Origin: an uncultured Sphingomonas sp.
Lineage (GTDB): Bacteria; Pseudomonadota; Alphaproteobacteria; Sphingomonadales; Sphingomonadaceae
DNA: 6,018 nucleotides
Reading direction: 5' to 3'
Assembly: GCA_946886845.1 (NCBI GenBank)
Contig: CAMPJH010000099.1
Location: forward strand, 1 to 6,018
Made by a program: the position numbers and the translations under genes. Shown here one piece after another: positions 1 to 6,018 of the stretch. Positions within the stretch are counted from its first letter, which is position 1. Every line of letters starts with the position of its first letter. The notes under the pieces were generated by a model. That model was not told the origin of the DNA. It saw nothing but the letters and a program-made list of their open reading frames with translations, and made no database searches.

Positions 1-24
1 GTTCGAATCCCTCCCGCTCCGCCA
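1..24 (+). tRNA. 3' end of a tRNA gene, probably tRNA-Ser (partial, 5' part outside window)
   Basis: Bases 1-8 (GTTCGAAT) hold the last base of the 5' T-stem strand and a canonical seven-base T-loop, TTCGAAT at 2-8. Bases 9-13 (CCCTC) fit the 3' strand of the T-stem, 14-20 (CCGCTCC) the 3' strand of the acceptor stem, 21 (G) the discriminator, and 22-24 an encoded CCA. A G discriminator after an acceptor strand ending CTCC is typical of bacterial tRNA-Ser, whose 5' end would then read GGAGCGG. The anticodon, D-arm and variable arm lie left of the window, so the serine assignment is inference. The operon's first start codon lies only about 40 bases downstream, with no recognisable factor-independent terminator between. 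Confidence 0.85.
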
Positions 25-35
25 CCATCCTTGAG

Positions 36-67
36 CGCGCGGCCGCCAAGTGCTTGAAGGCCGCGTG
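36..67 (+). promoter_or_regulatory. GC-rich hairpin in the leader covering the probable RBS and GTG start of the first gene
   Basis: Bases 36-44 (CGCGCGGCC) pair with 59-67 (GGCCGCGTG) in nine consecutive pairs, eight Watson-Crick and one G-U (37/66). After a 2x2 internal mismatch, CAA at 47-49 pairs with TTG at 54-56 around a GTGC tetraloop. The 3' arm includes the end of the Shine-Dalgarno-like GAAGG (56-60) and the whole GTG at 65-67. In RNA it could therefore mask the start of the first gene, or help define the end of the upstream tRNA transcript. No T-run follows, so it is not a standard intrinsic terminator. The pairing is read directly from the sequence. A regulatory role is inference, and such hairpins also arise by chance in GC-rich DNA. 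Confidence 0.4.
56..60 (+). promoter_or_regulatory. Shine-Dalgarno-like GAAGG that favours the GTG at 65
   Basis: GAAGG at 56-60 lies four bases before an in-frame GTG at 65. The other in-frame GTG, at 50, has no purine-rich ribosome site upstream: bases 35-47 are GC-rich and contain no AGG or GAG of use. The spacing to 65 is a little short but workable, so 65 is preferred as the start. The choice adds or removes only five residues. Confidence 0.5.
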
Positions 68-3000
68 AGCAGCGGCTGGAGCTTCGCGATCGATCGCGGC
101 GGGACTTTCACCGACGTCATCGCCCGCTCTCCGGACGGCGCGGTGATCGTCGAGAAGCTGCTGTCCGAAAATCCAACCCGTTACGCCGACGCCGCGCTCG
201 AGGCGATCCGACGCGTCCTCGACAAGCACGGCGGCGCCGTCGCCTCGGTCCGGATGGGGACCACCGTCGCCACCAACGCCCTGCTCGAGCGCAAGGGCGA
301 CCGCGTCGCGCTGGCGATCACCCGCGGCTTCGGCGACGCGCTTCGTATCGGCTACCAGGCGCGGCCGGAAATCTTCGCCCGCAAGATCGTGCTTCCCGAT
401 CAGGCTTACGAGCAAATCGTCGAGATCGACGAGCGAATCGGCGCCGGCGGCGAGGTCGTTCTGCCACTCGACGAAGATCGGGCGCGCGCCGCGCTCGAAG
501 CAATTAGGGCGGAAGGAATCGACTCCCTGGCGATCGTCCTGATGCACGGCTGGAAGTACAACCGGCACGAAGCTCGGCTGGCCGAGATCGCCGGCGAGCT
601 CGGCTTCACCCAAATCTCCGTCAGCCATGAGGTCGCGCCGCTGATCAAGCTGGTCGGCCGCGGCGACACGACTGTGGTCGACGCCTATCTGTCGCCGGTG
701 CTGCGCCGCTACGTCAGCCGGGTCGCAGCCGGACTGCCGCCGGCAACGCGGCTGCGGTTCATGCAGTCGAATGGCGGGCTCGCCGACGCGCAGGCGTTTC
801 GCGGCAAGGATGCGATCCTGTCCGGCCCTGCCGGCGGAGTGGTGGGGATGGTCGCAGCCGGCGCACCGCATTTCGCCGACGGCGAGCCGGTGCGGCTGAT
901 CGGCTTCGACATGGGCGGCACCTCGACCGACGTGTCGCACTATGCCGGCCGCTTCGAGCTCGCCGACGAGAGCAATGTCGCCGGCGTCCGAATCCGGGCG
1001 CCGATGATGCAGATTCACACGGTGGCCGCCGGCGGCGGGTCGATCTGCCGGTTCGACGGCATCCGCTTCCGGGTCGGTCCACAGTCGGCCGGCGCCGACC
1101 CCGGCCCCGCCTGCTACAGGAACGGCGGCCCGCTGACAGTAACCGACTGCAACCTGTTCCTCGGCCGAATCCTGCCGGAGAGCTTTCCTGCCGTGTTCGG
1201 CCCGGACGGCGACCAGCCAATCGATCCCGACGCCTCGCGAGCGCGGCTTCAGGAAGTTGCCGACGCGCTCGGCGGCTCGAAATCGCTCGAGGAAGTCGCC
1301 GAAGGCTTCCTGCGCATCGCGGTCGACAATATGGCCAATGCGATCCGCAAGGTCTCGATCGCCCGCGGGCATGACGTGACCCGCTATACACTCGCCTGCT
1401 TCGGCGGCGCCGGCGGCCAGCACGCCTGCCAGGTCGCCGATGCCTTGGGCATGGAACGGATCCTGATCCACCCGCTCGCCGGCGTACTCTCCGCCTACGG
1501 AATCGGCCTCGCCGACGTGAAGGCGATTCGCGAGGAGAGCTGGTTGCGGGCGCTCGGCGAGGACGTGTCGGAACCAGTCGAACGGCTGGAGGGGGCGGCA
1601 AGTGAAGCGCTGCTCGCGCAAGGGGTCGAGAGCGACGCGATCGCGCTGCACCGCCGGGCTCGGCTCCGCTTCGCCGGCAGCGACACCACGCTCGAAGTGC
1701 CACTTGCCGGCGCCGACACCATGCGCCGCGAGTTCGAGCAGCTTCACCGAGCGCGCTTCGGTTATGTCGACCCGCGAGCCGACGTCATTGTCGATTCGCT
1801 CGTTGTGGAAGGGGTCGGCAGCTCCCGCAAAGACGACGCGATCACCACCGGCACGGCCAATGCCGAGCGCGTCGTTGGCCCGGCAATTGTCGCCGAAGCG
1901 ACTTCGACCACCGTCGTCGAGTTGGGGTGGGCGGCGACCCGCGCCGGCGACGGAACGCTGGTCTTGACGCGCACGGCGCTGGCCAAGCGCGGGCACGCGA
2001 TCGGCACCGACGCCGACCCCGTGATGCTCGAGATCTTCAACAACCTCTTCATGGCGATCGCCGAGGAAATGGGGGTCGCGCTGCAGGCGACCGCGACGTC
2101 GGTCAACATCAAGGAACGGCTCGATTTCTCCTGCGCCCTGTTCGACCGCGGCGGCGCCCTCATTGCCAATGCGCCGCATATCCCGGTGCATCTCGGCTCG
2201 ATGGGCGAGAGCATTCGCCAAATCATCGAAGCTCGCGGCGGTGGTGCGGACGGACGCGGAATCCTCCGCGGCGATGCCTATGTCCTCAACGATCCGTACC
2301 GCGGCGGCACGCATTTGCCCGACATCACCGTGATCATGCCGGTCTTCTATTCGGATGCCGACTTAGAGCCGTCGGCGTTCGTCGCGGCCCGCGGCCATCA
2401 TGCCGATATCGGCGGGATCGCTCCGGGCTCGATGCCGCCCGACAGCCGCACGATCGATGAGGAAGGGGTGCTGATCGACAATGTGCTGATGGTCGACGAG
2501 GGAACTTTCCGCGAGACCGAGATGCGCGCCTTGCTCGGGTCGGACCCGCACCCTGCACGCAACATCGACCGCAACATCTCCGACTTGCGCGCCCAGCTCG
2601 CCGCTTGCGTTCGGGGCGGCGAAGGTTTGGTCGACGCGGTTCGCGAATACGGAGCGAAGGTCGTCGACGCCTACATGCGCCACGTTCTCGCCAACGCCGA
2701 GGAATCGGTGCGGCGGCTGCTCGGCCGGCTCGACGACGGCGCGTTCGATTACGAAATGGACAATGGCGCCCGCATCCGGGTCGCGATCCGCATCGACAAG
2801 CATGCGCGCTCGGCGGTGTTTGATTTCACCGGAACCAGCGACCAGCTGCCGGACAATTTCAACGCGCCTTATTCGATCGTCCGCGCCGCCTCGCTCTATG
2901 TTTTGCGCACGCTGATCGACGATCCGATCCCGATGAACGACGGTTGCCTTTGGCCGGTCGAGCTGGTCGTCCCGCCAGGCTCGATGCTGGCCCCAGCCTA

Positions 3001-3562
3001 TCCGGCGGCGGTCGTCGCCGGCAATGTCGAGACCAGCCAGTGCGTGACCGACGCATTGTTCGCGGCGACCGGCCGGCTGGCGCCCAGCCAGGGGACGATG
3101 AACAATTTCACCTTCGGCAATCAGCGCCACCAATATTATGAGACGATCGCCGGCGGCTCGGGCGCCGGCCCGGATCACGATGGAACCGACGCCGTTCAGA
3201 CGCACATGACCAACAGCCGACTGACCGATCCGGAGATCCTCGAGACCCGGCATCCGGTGCGGCTTGAGCGGTTCGCGATCCGCCGCGGCTCGGGCGGAAG
3301 CGGCGTCCACCACGGCGGCGATGGAGTCATCCGCGACGTCCGATTCCTCGAGCCGATGCGCGCCAACATCCTCGCCAACCGCCGCCGCATCCCGCCGCGC
3401 GGGATCGCCGGCGGTGGCGACGCTTTGCCCGGGCGCAACTGGGTCGAGCGCGCCGACGGCTCGATCGAAATGCTGGAAGCCTGCGGCTCGGCCGAGATGA
3501 GCGCGGGAGACCGCTTCGTCATCGAAACGCCCGGCGGCGGCGGTTTCGGGAAGTCGCGATGA
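65..3562 (+). CDS. Fused HyuA-HyuB hydantoinase/oxoprolinase family protein, probable ATP-dependent 5-oxoprolinase
   Basis: Predicted cytoplasmic enzyme of 1165 residues from the GTG at 65 (five more from the GTG at 50). The family reaction is 5-oxo-L-proline + ATP + 2 H2O to L-glutamate + ADP + phosphate (EC 3.5.2.9). The N-terminal HyuA half, about residues 5-640, has the nucleotide-binding motifs DRGGTFTDV (10-18), [14 protein letters not shown] (65-78) and [11 protein letters not shown] (281-291). It also has VAAGGGSI (320-327), GADPGPACY (343-351), [12 protein letters not shown] (444-455) and the C-terminal signature [14 protein letters not shown] (605-618). The HyuB half begins near residue 653 and carries [12 protein letters not shown] (from 743), GHHADIGG (777-784), [12 protein letters not shown] (from 1046) and a glycine-rich tail ending GGGGFG. 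The frame is unbroken. Full fusion matches eukaryotic and bacterial 5-oxoprolinases rather than split N-methylhydantoinases, but related substrates cannot be excluded from sequence. No signal peptide is seen. The stop overlaps the next start as ATGA. The downstream DUF969/DUF979 pair supports 5-oxoproline as substrate. Confidence 0.93.
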   Translation: MSSGWSFAIDRGGTFTDVIARSPDGAVIVEKLLSENPTRYADAALEAIRRVLDKHGGAVASVRMGTTVATNALLERKGDRVALAITRGFGDALRIGYQARPEIFARKIVLPDQAYEQIVEIDERIGAGGEVVLPLDEDRARAALEAIRAEGIDSLAIVLMHGWKYNRHEARLAEIAGELGFTQISVSHEVAPLIKLVGRGDTTVVDAYLSPVLRRYVSRVAAGLPPATRLRFMQSNGGLADAQAFRGKDAILSGPAGGVVGMVAAGAPHFADGEPVRLIGFDMGGTSTDVSHYAGRFELADESNVAGVRIRAPMMQIHTVAAGGGSICRFDGIRFRVGPQSAGADPGPACYRNGGPLTVTDCNLFLGRILPESFPAVFGPDGDQPIDPDASRARLQEVADALGGSKSLEEVAEGFLRIAVDNMANAIRKVSIARGHDVTRYTLACFGGAGGQHACQVADALGMERILIHPLAGVLSAYGIGLADVKAIREESWLRALGEDVSEPVERLEGAASEALLAQGVESDAIALHRRARLRFAGSDTTLEVPLAGADTMRREFEQLHRARFGYVDPRADVIVDSLVVEGVGSSRKDDAITTGTANAERVVGPAIVAEATSTTVVELGWAATRAGDGTLVLTRTALAKRGHAIGTDADPVMLEIFNNLFMAIAEEMGVALQATATSVNIKERLDFSCALFDRGGALIANAPHIPVHLGSMGESIRQIIEARGGGADGRGILRGDAYVLNDPYRGGTHLPDITVIMPVFYSDADLEPSAFVAARGHHADIGGIAPGSMPPDSRTIDEEGVLIDNVLMVDEGTFRETEMRALLGSDPHPARNIDRNISDLRAQLAACVRGGEGLVDAVREYGAKVVDAYMRHVLANAEESVRRLLGRLDDGAFDYEMDNGARIRVAIRIDKHARSAVFDFTGTSDQLPDNFNAPYSIVRAASLYVLRTLIDDPIPMNDGCLWPVELVVPPGSMLAPAYPAAVVAGNVETSQCVTDALFAATGRLAPSQGTMNNFTFGNQRHQYYETIAGGSGAGPDHDGTDAVQTHMTNSRLTDPEILETRHPVRLERFAIRRGSGGSGVHHGGDGVIRDVRFLEPMRANILANRRRIPPRGIAGGGDALPGRNWVERADGSIEMLEACGSAEMSAGDRFVIETPGGGGFGKSR

Positions 3563-4233
3563 CCAATTACTGGCCGCTGCTCGGAATCGCGCTGGTCGTC
3601 GTCGGCTTCGCCTTGAAGCTCAATCCGATGCTGGTCGTCACCGCCGCGGCAATCGTCACCGGCCTGCTCGGCGGAATGGACCTGGTCGAGGTCATCTCGA
3701 CCTTCGGCAAGGCGTTCAACGACAACCGGATCATCGCAATCGTCTGGATCGTCCTGCCGGTGATCGGGCTGCTCGAGCGGTTCGGCCTGCAACAGCGCGC
3801 CGCCGCGCTCATCCGCGGTTTCCGCAAGGCAACGACCGGCCGGCTGCTGCTGCTCTATCTCGCCTATCGCCAGATCACCGCGGCGATCGGCCTCCACTCG
3901 ACCGCCGGACATCCGCAGACGGTCCGGCCGCTGGTCGCGCCGATGGCGCTTGCCGCGGCGGAGCAACAGCACGGCGAGCTCGACGAGGCGACTGCGGACA
4001 AGGTGAAGAGCTATGCCGCCGCGACCGACAATGTCGGGCTGTTCTTCGGCGAAGACATCTTCTTCGCGATCGGCTCGATCGTCCTGATCCAGCAGATCCT
4101 GGCAACCTATGGCTACGATCTCGCGCCGCTGGAGCTGGCGGTTTGGGCGATCCCGACGGCAGTCATCGCTTTCCTCATCCACGGTACGCGGCTGCTGCTC
4201 CTCGACCGCTCGCTGGCGAGGCGCGGCCGATGA
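3559..4233 (+). CDS. DUF969 family membrane protein, probable 5-oxoproline transporter subunit
   Basis: Inner-membrane protein of 224 residues, near the usual family length. ATG at 3559 overlaps the previous stop (ATGA); a weak GGGAAG at 3548-3553 may act as ribosome site, and coupling likely helps. Hydrophobic segments lie at about residues 5-19, 23-39, 57-73, 95-111, 160-181 and 189-207. Polar conserved-looking stretches sit between them: FNDNR (53-57), [12 protein letters not shown] (113-124) and [13 protein letters not shown] (157-169). The arginine-rich tail (RSLARRGR) fits a cytoplasmic C-terminus. DUF969 proteins are typically encoded beside DUF979 proteins, and the pair is named in genome annotation as a two-subunit 5-oxoproline transporter, as far as I recall from context. 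The upstream oxoprolinase agrees with that. The transport direction and coupling ion are not visible in the sequence. No ATP-binding partner is encoded here, so a secondary carrier is more likely than an ABC system. Confidence 0.9.
   Translation: MTNYWPLLGIALVVVGFALKLNPMLVVTAAAIVTGLLGGMDLVEVISTFGKAFNDNRIIAIVWIVLPVIGLLERFGLQQRAAALIRGFRKATTGRLLLLYLAYRQITAAIGLHSTAGHPQTVRPLVAPMALAAAEQQHGELDEATADKVKSYAAATDNVGLFFGEDIFFAIGSIVLIQQILATYGYDLAPLELAVWAIPTAVIAFLIHGTRLLLLDRSLARRGR
4218..4221 (+). promoter_or_regulatory. Ribosome binding site (GAGG) inside the DUF969 gene, fixing the DUF979 start
   Basis: GAGG at 4218-4221 lies eight bases before the ATG at 4230, a good Shine-Dalgarno distance. It supports 4230 as the start of the DUF979 gene rather than an in-frame ATG at 4143 deep inside the DUF969 gene. 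Confidence 0.55.
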
Positions 4234-5183
4234 TCACGCTCACCTGGCTCTACATGCTCGCCGGTGCGATGTTCGCGGCCTTCGCGCTGTTGAGCGCGCT
4301 CGACTGGTCCAACAGGAAGCGCTTGGGCAACGCCGCTTTCTGGGGACTGATGGCGCTGAGCCTGCTCGGCGGCGACTATATCGGCGACTTCGGCAACGGG
4401 CTGCTGGTGCTCGGCCTGGCCGGACTGGCCGGCTTCGGCCTGATCGGGCGAAGCCACCCGCCGACCACCAGCGACGAGGAGCGGGAGGCCTGGTCGGCGA
4501 AGCTTGGCAATAGATTGTTCCTGCCGGCGCTGGTCATTCCGGTCACCGCTTTGTTCGGGACTCTCATCTACAATTACACCGAAGTCGGCACCTACGGCTG
4601 GTTCGAGCAGAAGCGTGAGACCTATGTGCTGCTTGGCTTTGGCGTGCTGTTTGCGCTGGCGACGATTTTCGCCTGGTTGAAGCCGCCGCCGCTGGCGCCG
4701 CTGCAGGAAGGGCGCCGCCTGATCGACGCGATCGGCTGGGCGGCGGTTCTGCCGCAGATGTTGGCGGCGCTCGGAGTGCTCTTCGCTGCCGCCGGAGTCG
4801 GCACGATTATCGGCGAACTCACCACCGCCGTGATTCCCGAGGGCAGCATCTTCCTCACCGTCGTCGTGTTCGGGGTCGGGATGGCCTTGTTCACGATGAT
4901 CATGGGCAATGCCTTCGCCGCCTTTCCGGTGATGGCGGCGGCGATCGGCGTTCCGCTGCTGATCCAGGGCTATGGCGGCAATCCGGCGGTGGTCGGAGCG
5001 GTCGGAATGCTCGCCGGTTTCTGCGGGACTTTGATGACGCCGATGGCGGCCAACTTCAACATCGTGCCCGCCGCGCTGCTCGAGCTCAAGGATCAGTATG
5101 GAGTGATCAAAGCGCAAATTGCGACGGCGATCCCGCTGCTCGCCGCCAATATCCTGATCATCTACTTTCTGGCGTTCCGATGA
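4230..5183 (+). CDS. DUF979 family membrane protein, probable 5-oxoproline transporter subunit
   Basis: Polytopic inner-membrane protein of 317 residues, close to the family norm. The frame is open back to 4143, but the start at 4230 is chosen because it makes an ATGA overlap with the DUF969 stop and has GAGG upstream. It also begins the protein at a natural first membrane helix (TLTWLYMLAGAMF). Hydrophobic segments lie at about 6-24, 35-47, 54-73, 97-114, 133-150, 168-190, 207-224, 228-245, 253-270 and 299-316, so about 8-10 helices. The polar loop at about 74-96 (residues PPTTSDEEREAW) is probably cytoplasmic. The most conserved-looking parts are GNAFAAFPVMAAAIGVP (226-242) and GFCGTLMTPMAANFNIVP (263-280). 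The second has a small-residue/TP/Asn pattern reminiscent of substrate-binding hairpins in ion-coupled carriers. It is expected to work with the DUF969 subunit to import 5-oxoproline for the enzyme encoded first in the operon. Function is from family context, not direct evidence. Confidence 0.9.
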   Translation: MITLTWLYMLAGAMFAAFALLSALDWSNRKRLGNAAFWGLMALSLLGGDYIGDFGNGLLVLGLAGLAGFGLIGRSHPPTTSDEEREAWSAKLGNRLFLPALVIPVTALFGTLIYNYTEVGTYGWFEQKRETYVLLGFGVLFALATIFAWLKPPPLAPLQEGRRLIDAIGWAAVLPQMLAALGVLFAAAGVGTIIGELTTAVIPEGSIFLTVVVFGVGMALFTMIMGNAFAAFPVMAAAIGVPLLIQGYGGNPAVVGAVGMLAGFCGTLMTPMAANFNIVPAALLELKDQYGVIKAQIATAIPLLAANILIIYFLAFR

Positions 5184-6018
5184 GCCGGCTGAATGCAGAT
5201 ACCGCCTCGAAGATGGCCCGGATTGCTCTGGGCCATGTGACCCGCGAATATCCGAGCAAGCTGCAGCACGCCGCGACTGGCGACGACGATGTCCTGCCGC
5301 CGCGAACGCTTTATCCAATCTTCTTCGGAAGCTTTGACTGGCATAGCTGCGTCCACGGCTGGTGGAGCCTCCTCACCCTGCGGCGGTTGTTCCCGCAGAT
5401 GGCGGAGTCGCTGGAGATCGGCCAGCTCGCCGACTCAAGCTTTACCGCCGAGAAGGTCGCGGTCGAACGCGCCTATTTCGAGCGGCCGCTGAGCCGTACC
5501 TTCGAGCGGCCCTATGGCTGGGGCTGGCTGCTCTACCTTCACCTCGAAGCGTCGAGGCATGAGGATCGCGAATGGGCCGCCAACCTCGAACCGCTCGCCC
5601 GAACAATCGCGGGTCATTGTCACCGCTATCTGCCGCTGCTCACCTACCCGATTCGCTCGGGCGCGCATTTCAACACGGCGTTCGCACTGGTGCTCGCGCT
5701 GGAATGGGCCGAGCAGTTCGACGCCGCGCTGGCCGAGCTCATCCGGGCGAGAGCAAGCCATTGGTATGGCGGCGACGGCGACTGCCAGGCGTGGGAGCCG
5801 GGCGGCGACGATTTCCTGTCGCCGGCGCTGACCGAAGCGCTGCTGATGAGCCGGGTTCTGCGGCCGGACGAGTTCAGCAACTGGTTCATCGCCTTCCTGC
5901 CGCGCCTCGCCGAAAAGCAGCCGCCGACCCTGTTCGCCCCGGCCACCGTCAGCGACCGAAGCGACGGCAAGATCGCCCATCTCGACGGGCTCAACCTCAG
6001 CCGCGCCTGGTGCTGGCG
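5180..6018 (+). CDS. DUF2891 family protein, function unknown (3' end outside window)
   Basis: The frame starts with ATG at 5180, overlapping the DUF979 stop as ATGA, and stays open for 279 codons to the window edge. No clear ribosome site precedes it, so translation probably depends on coupling. The N-terminus (TASKMARIALGHVTREYP, 8-25) precedes PPRTLYPIFFGSFDWHSCVH (40-59), the hallmark of DUF2891. Further motifs are RPYGWGWLLYLHLE (110-123), YPIRSGAHFNTAFAL (156-170) and CQAWEPGGDDFLSPAL (202-217). The protein looks soluble: no signal peptide or membrane segment is seen. Alternating helices with conserved His, Trp, Asp and Glu resemble an alpha/alpha-toroid scaffold. Candidate pocket residues are D53, H55, H59, H163, N165, D210 and D211. 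I recall about 330-360 residues as usual, so perhaps 50-80 are missing. Family membership is fairly sure. Any catalytic role is inference, from the motifs and the coupling to 5-oxoproline genes. Confidence 0.88.
   Translation, partial: MSRLNADTASKMARIALGHVTREYPSKLQHAATGDDDVLPPRTLYPIFFGSFDWHSCVHGWWSLLTLRRLFPQMAESLEIGQLADSSFTAEKVAVERAYFERPLSRTFERPYGWGWLLYLHLEASRHEDREWAANLEPLARTIAGHCHRYLPLLTYPIRSGAHFNTAFALVLALEWAEQFDAALAELIRARASHWYGGDGDCQAWEPGGDDFLSPALTEALLMSRVLRPDEFSNWFIAFLPRLAEKQPPTLFAPATVSDRSDGKIAHLDGLNLSRAWCW

Noticed and set aside
22..27. Tandem CCACCA after the tRNA discriminator, resembling the CCACCA tag added to unstable tRNAs.
   Set aside because: That tag is added enzymatically to defective tRNAs. 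Here the second CCA is genomic trailer sequence that normal 3' processing would remove, and chance is sufficient.
36..67. The leader hairpin as a factor-independent terminator for the tRNA.
   Set aside because: No run of T follows the stem: bases 68-80 are AGCAGCGGCTGGA. Standard intrinsic termination is unlikely.
2363..3313. Long minus-strand open frame (about 316 codons) opposite the HyuB half of the first gene.
   Set aside because: Its translation has no recognisable domain and is dominated by Arg, Ala, Asp and Val, as expected for the antisense of GC-rich codons. The plus strand carries clear oxoprolinase motifs throughout.
3196..4182. Minus-strand open frame (about 328 codons) across the end of the first gene and the DUF969 gene.
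   Set aside because: It has low-complexity Arg/Asp/Gln-rich composition, spans two confidently identified plus-strand genes, and shows no family motif.
4143..4229. Upstream extension of the DUF979 frame to an ATG at 4143, adding 29 residues.
   Set aside because: It would overlap DUF969 by about 90 bases. The extension is Arg/Pro/His-rich and unlike a membrane protein start. The ATG at 4230 has a ribosome site and the ATGA overlap.
4113..5318. Minus-strand open frame (about 401 codons), the longest antisense frame.
   Set aside because: It is rich in Gln, Arg, His and Asp, which is what the antisense of membrane-protein codons gives. It lies opposite DUF979, parts of DUF969 and the DUF2891 start, and has no recognisable domain.
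5435..5980. Minus-strand open frame (about 181 codons) in the last part of the window, where no complete plus-strand frame ends.
   Set aside because: The plus-strand frame from 5180 stays open to the edge and encodes DUF2891 motifs such as YPIRSGAHFNTAF and EPGGDDFLSP, so this frame is a shadow.

Overview
The window reads as one tightly packed, plus-strand operon of four genes, directly downstream of the 3' end of a tRNA gene. The DNA is GC-rich, roughly two thirds by eye, with strong G/C preference at third codon positions. Protein style and codon use suggest an alphaproteobacterium, most likely a sphingomonad. That placement is an impression, not the result of a search.

Layout: 1-24 is the T-loop, acceptor strand and encoded CCA of a tRNA, probably tRNA-Ser. 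Positions 25-64 are a very short leader containing a GC-rich hairpin that overlaps the probable ribosome-binding site and start codon of the first gene. Positions 65-3562 encode a fused HyuA-HyuB enzyme of the ATP-dependent 5-oxoprolinase type. Positions 3559-4233 encode a DUF969 membrane protein and 4230-5183 a DUF979 membrane protein. From 5180 to the window edge runs the start of a DUF2891 protein, cut off at the right boundary with its reading frame still open. No stretch over 300 bases lacks a gene.

All three internal gene junctions are 4-base ATGA overlaps, so the four proteins are probably translationally coupled and made together. The simplest reading is a scavenging pathway for 5-oxoproline (pyroglutamate). 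DUF969 and DUF979 would form a two-subunit importer in the cytoplasmic membrane. The fused enzyme would open the lactam at the expense of ATP to give glutamate. The DUF2891 protein would do something linked to that pathway that has not been described, as far as I know.

The least explained elements are the DUF2891 protein, the two-part architecture of the carrier, and the structured leader squeezed between a tRNA and the first start codon. No CRISPR array, insertion sequence, integrase, phage gene or factor-independent terminator was seen.
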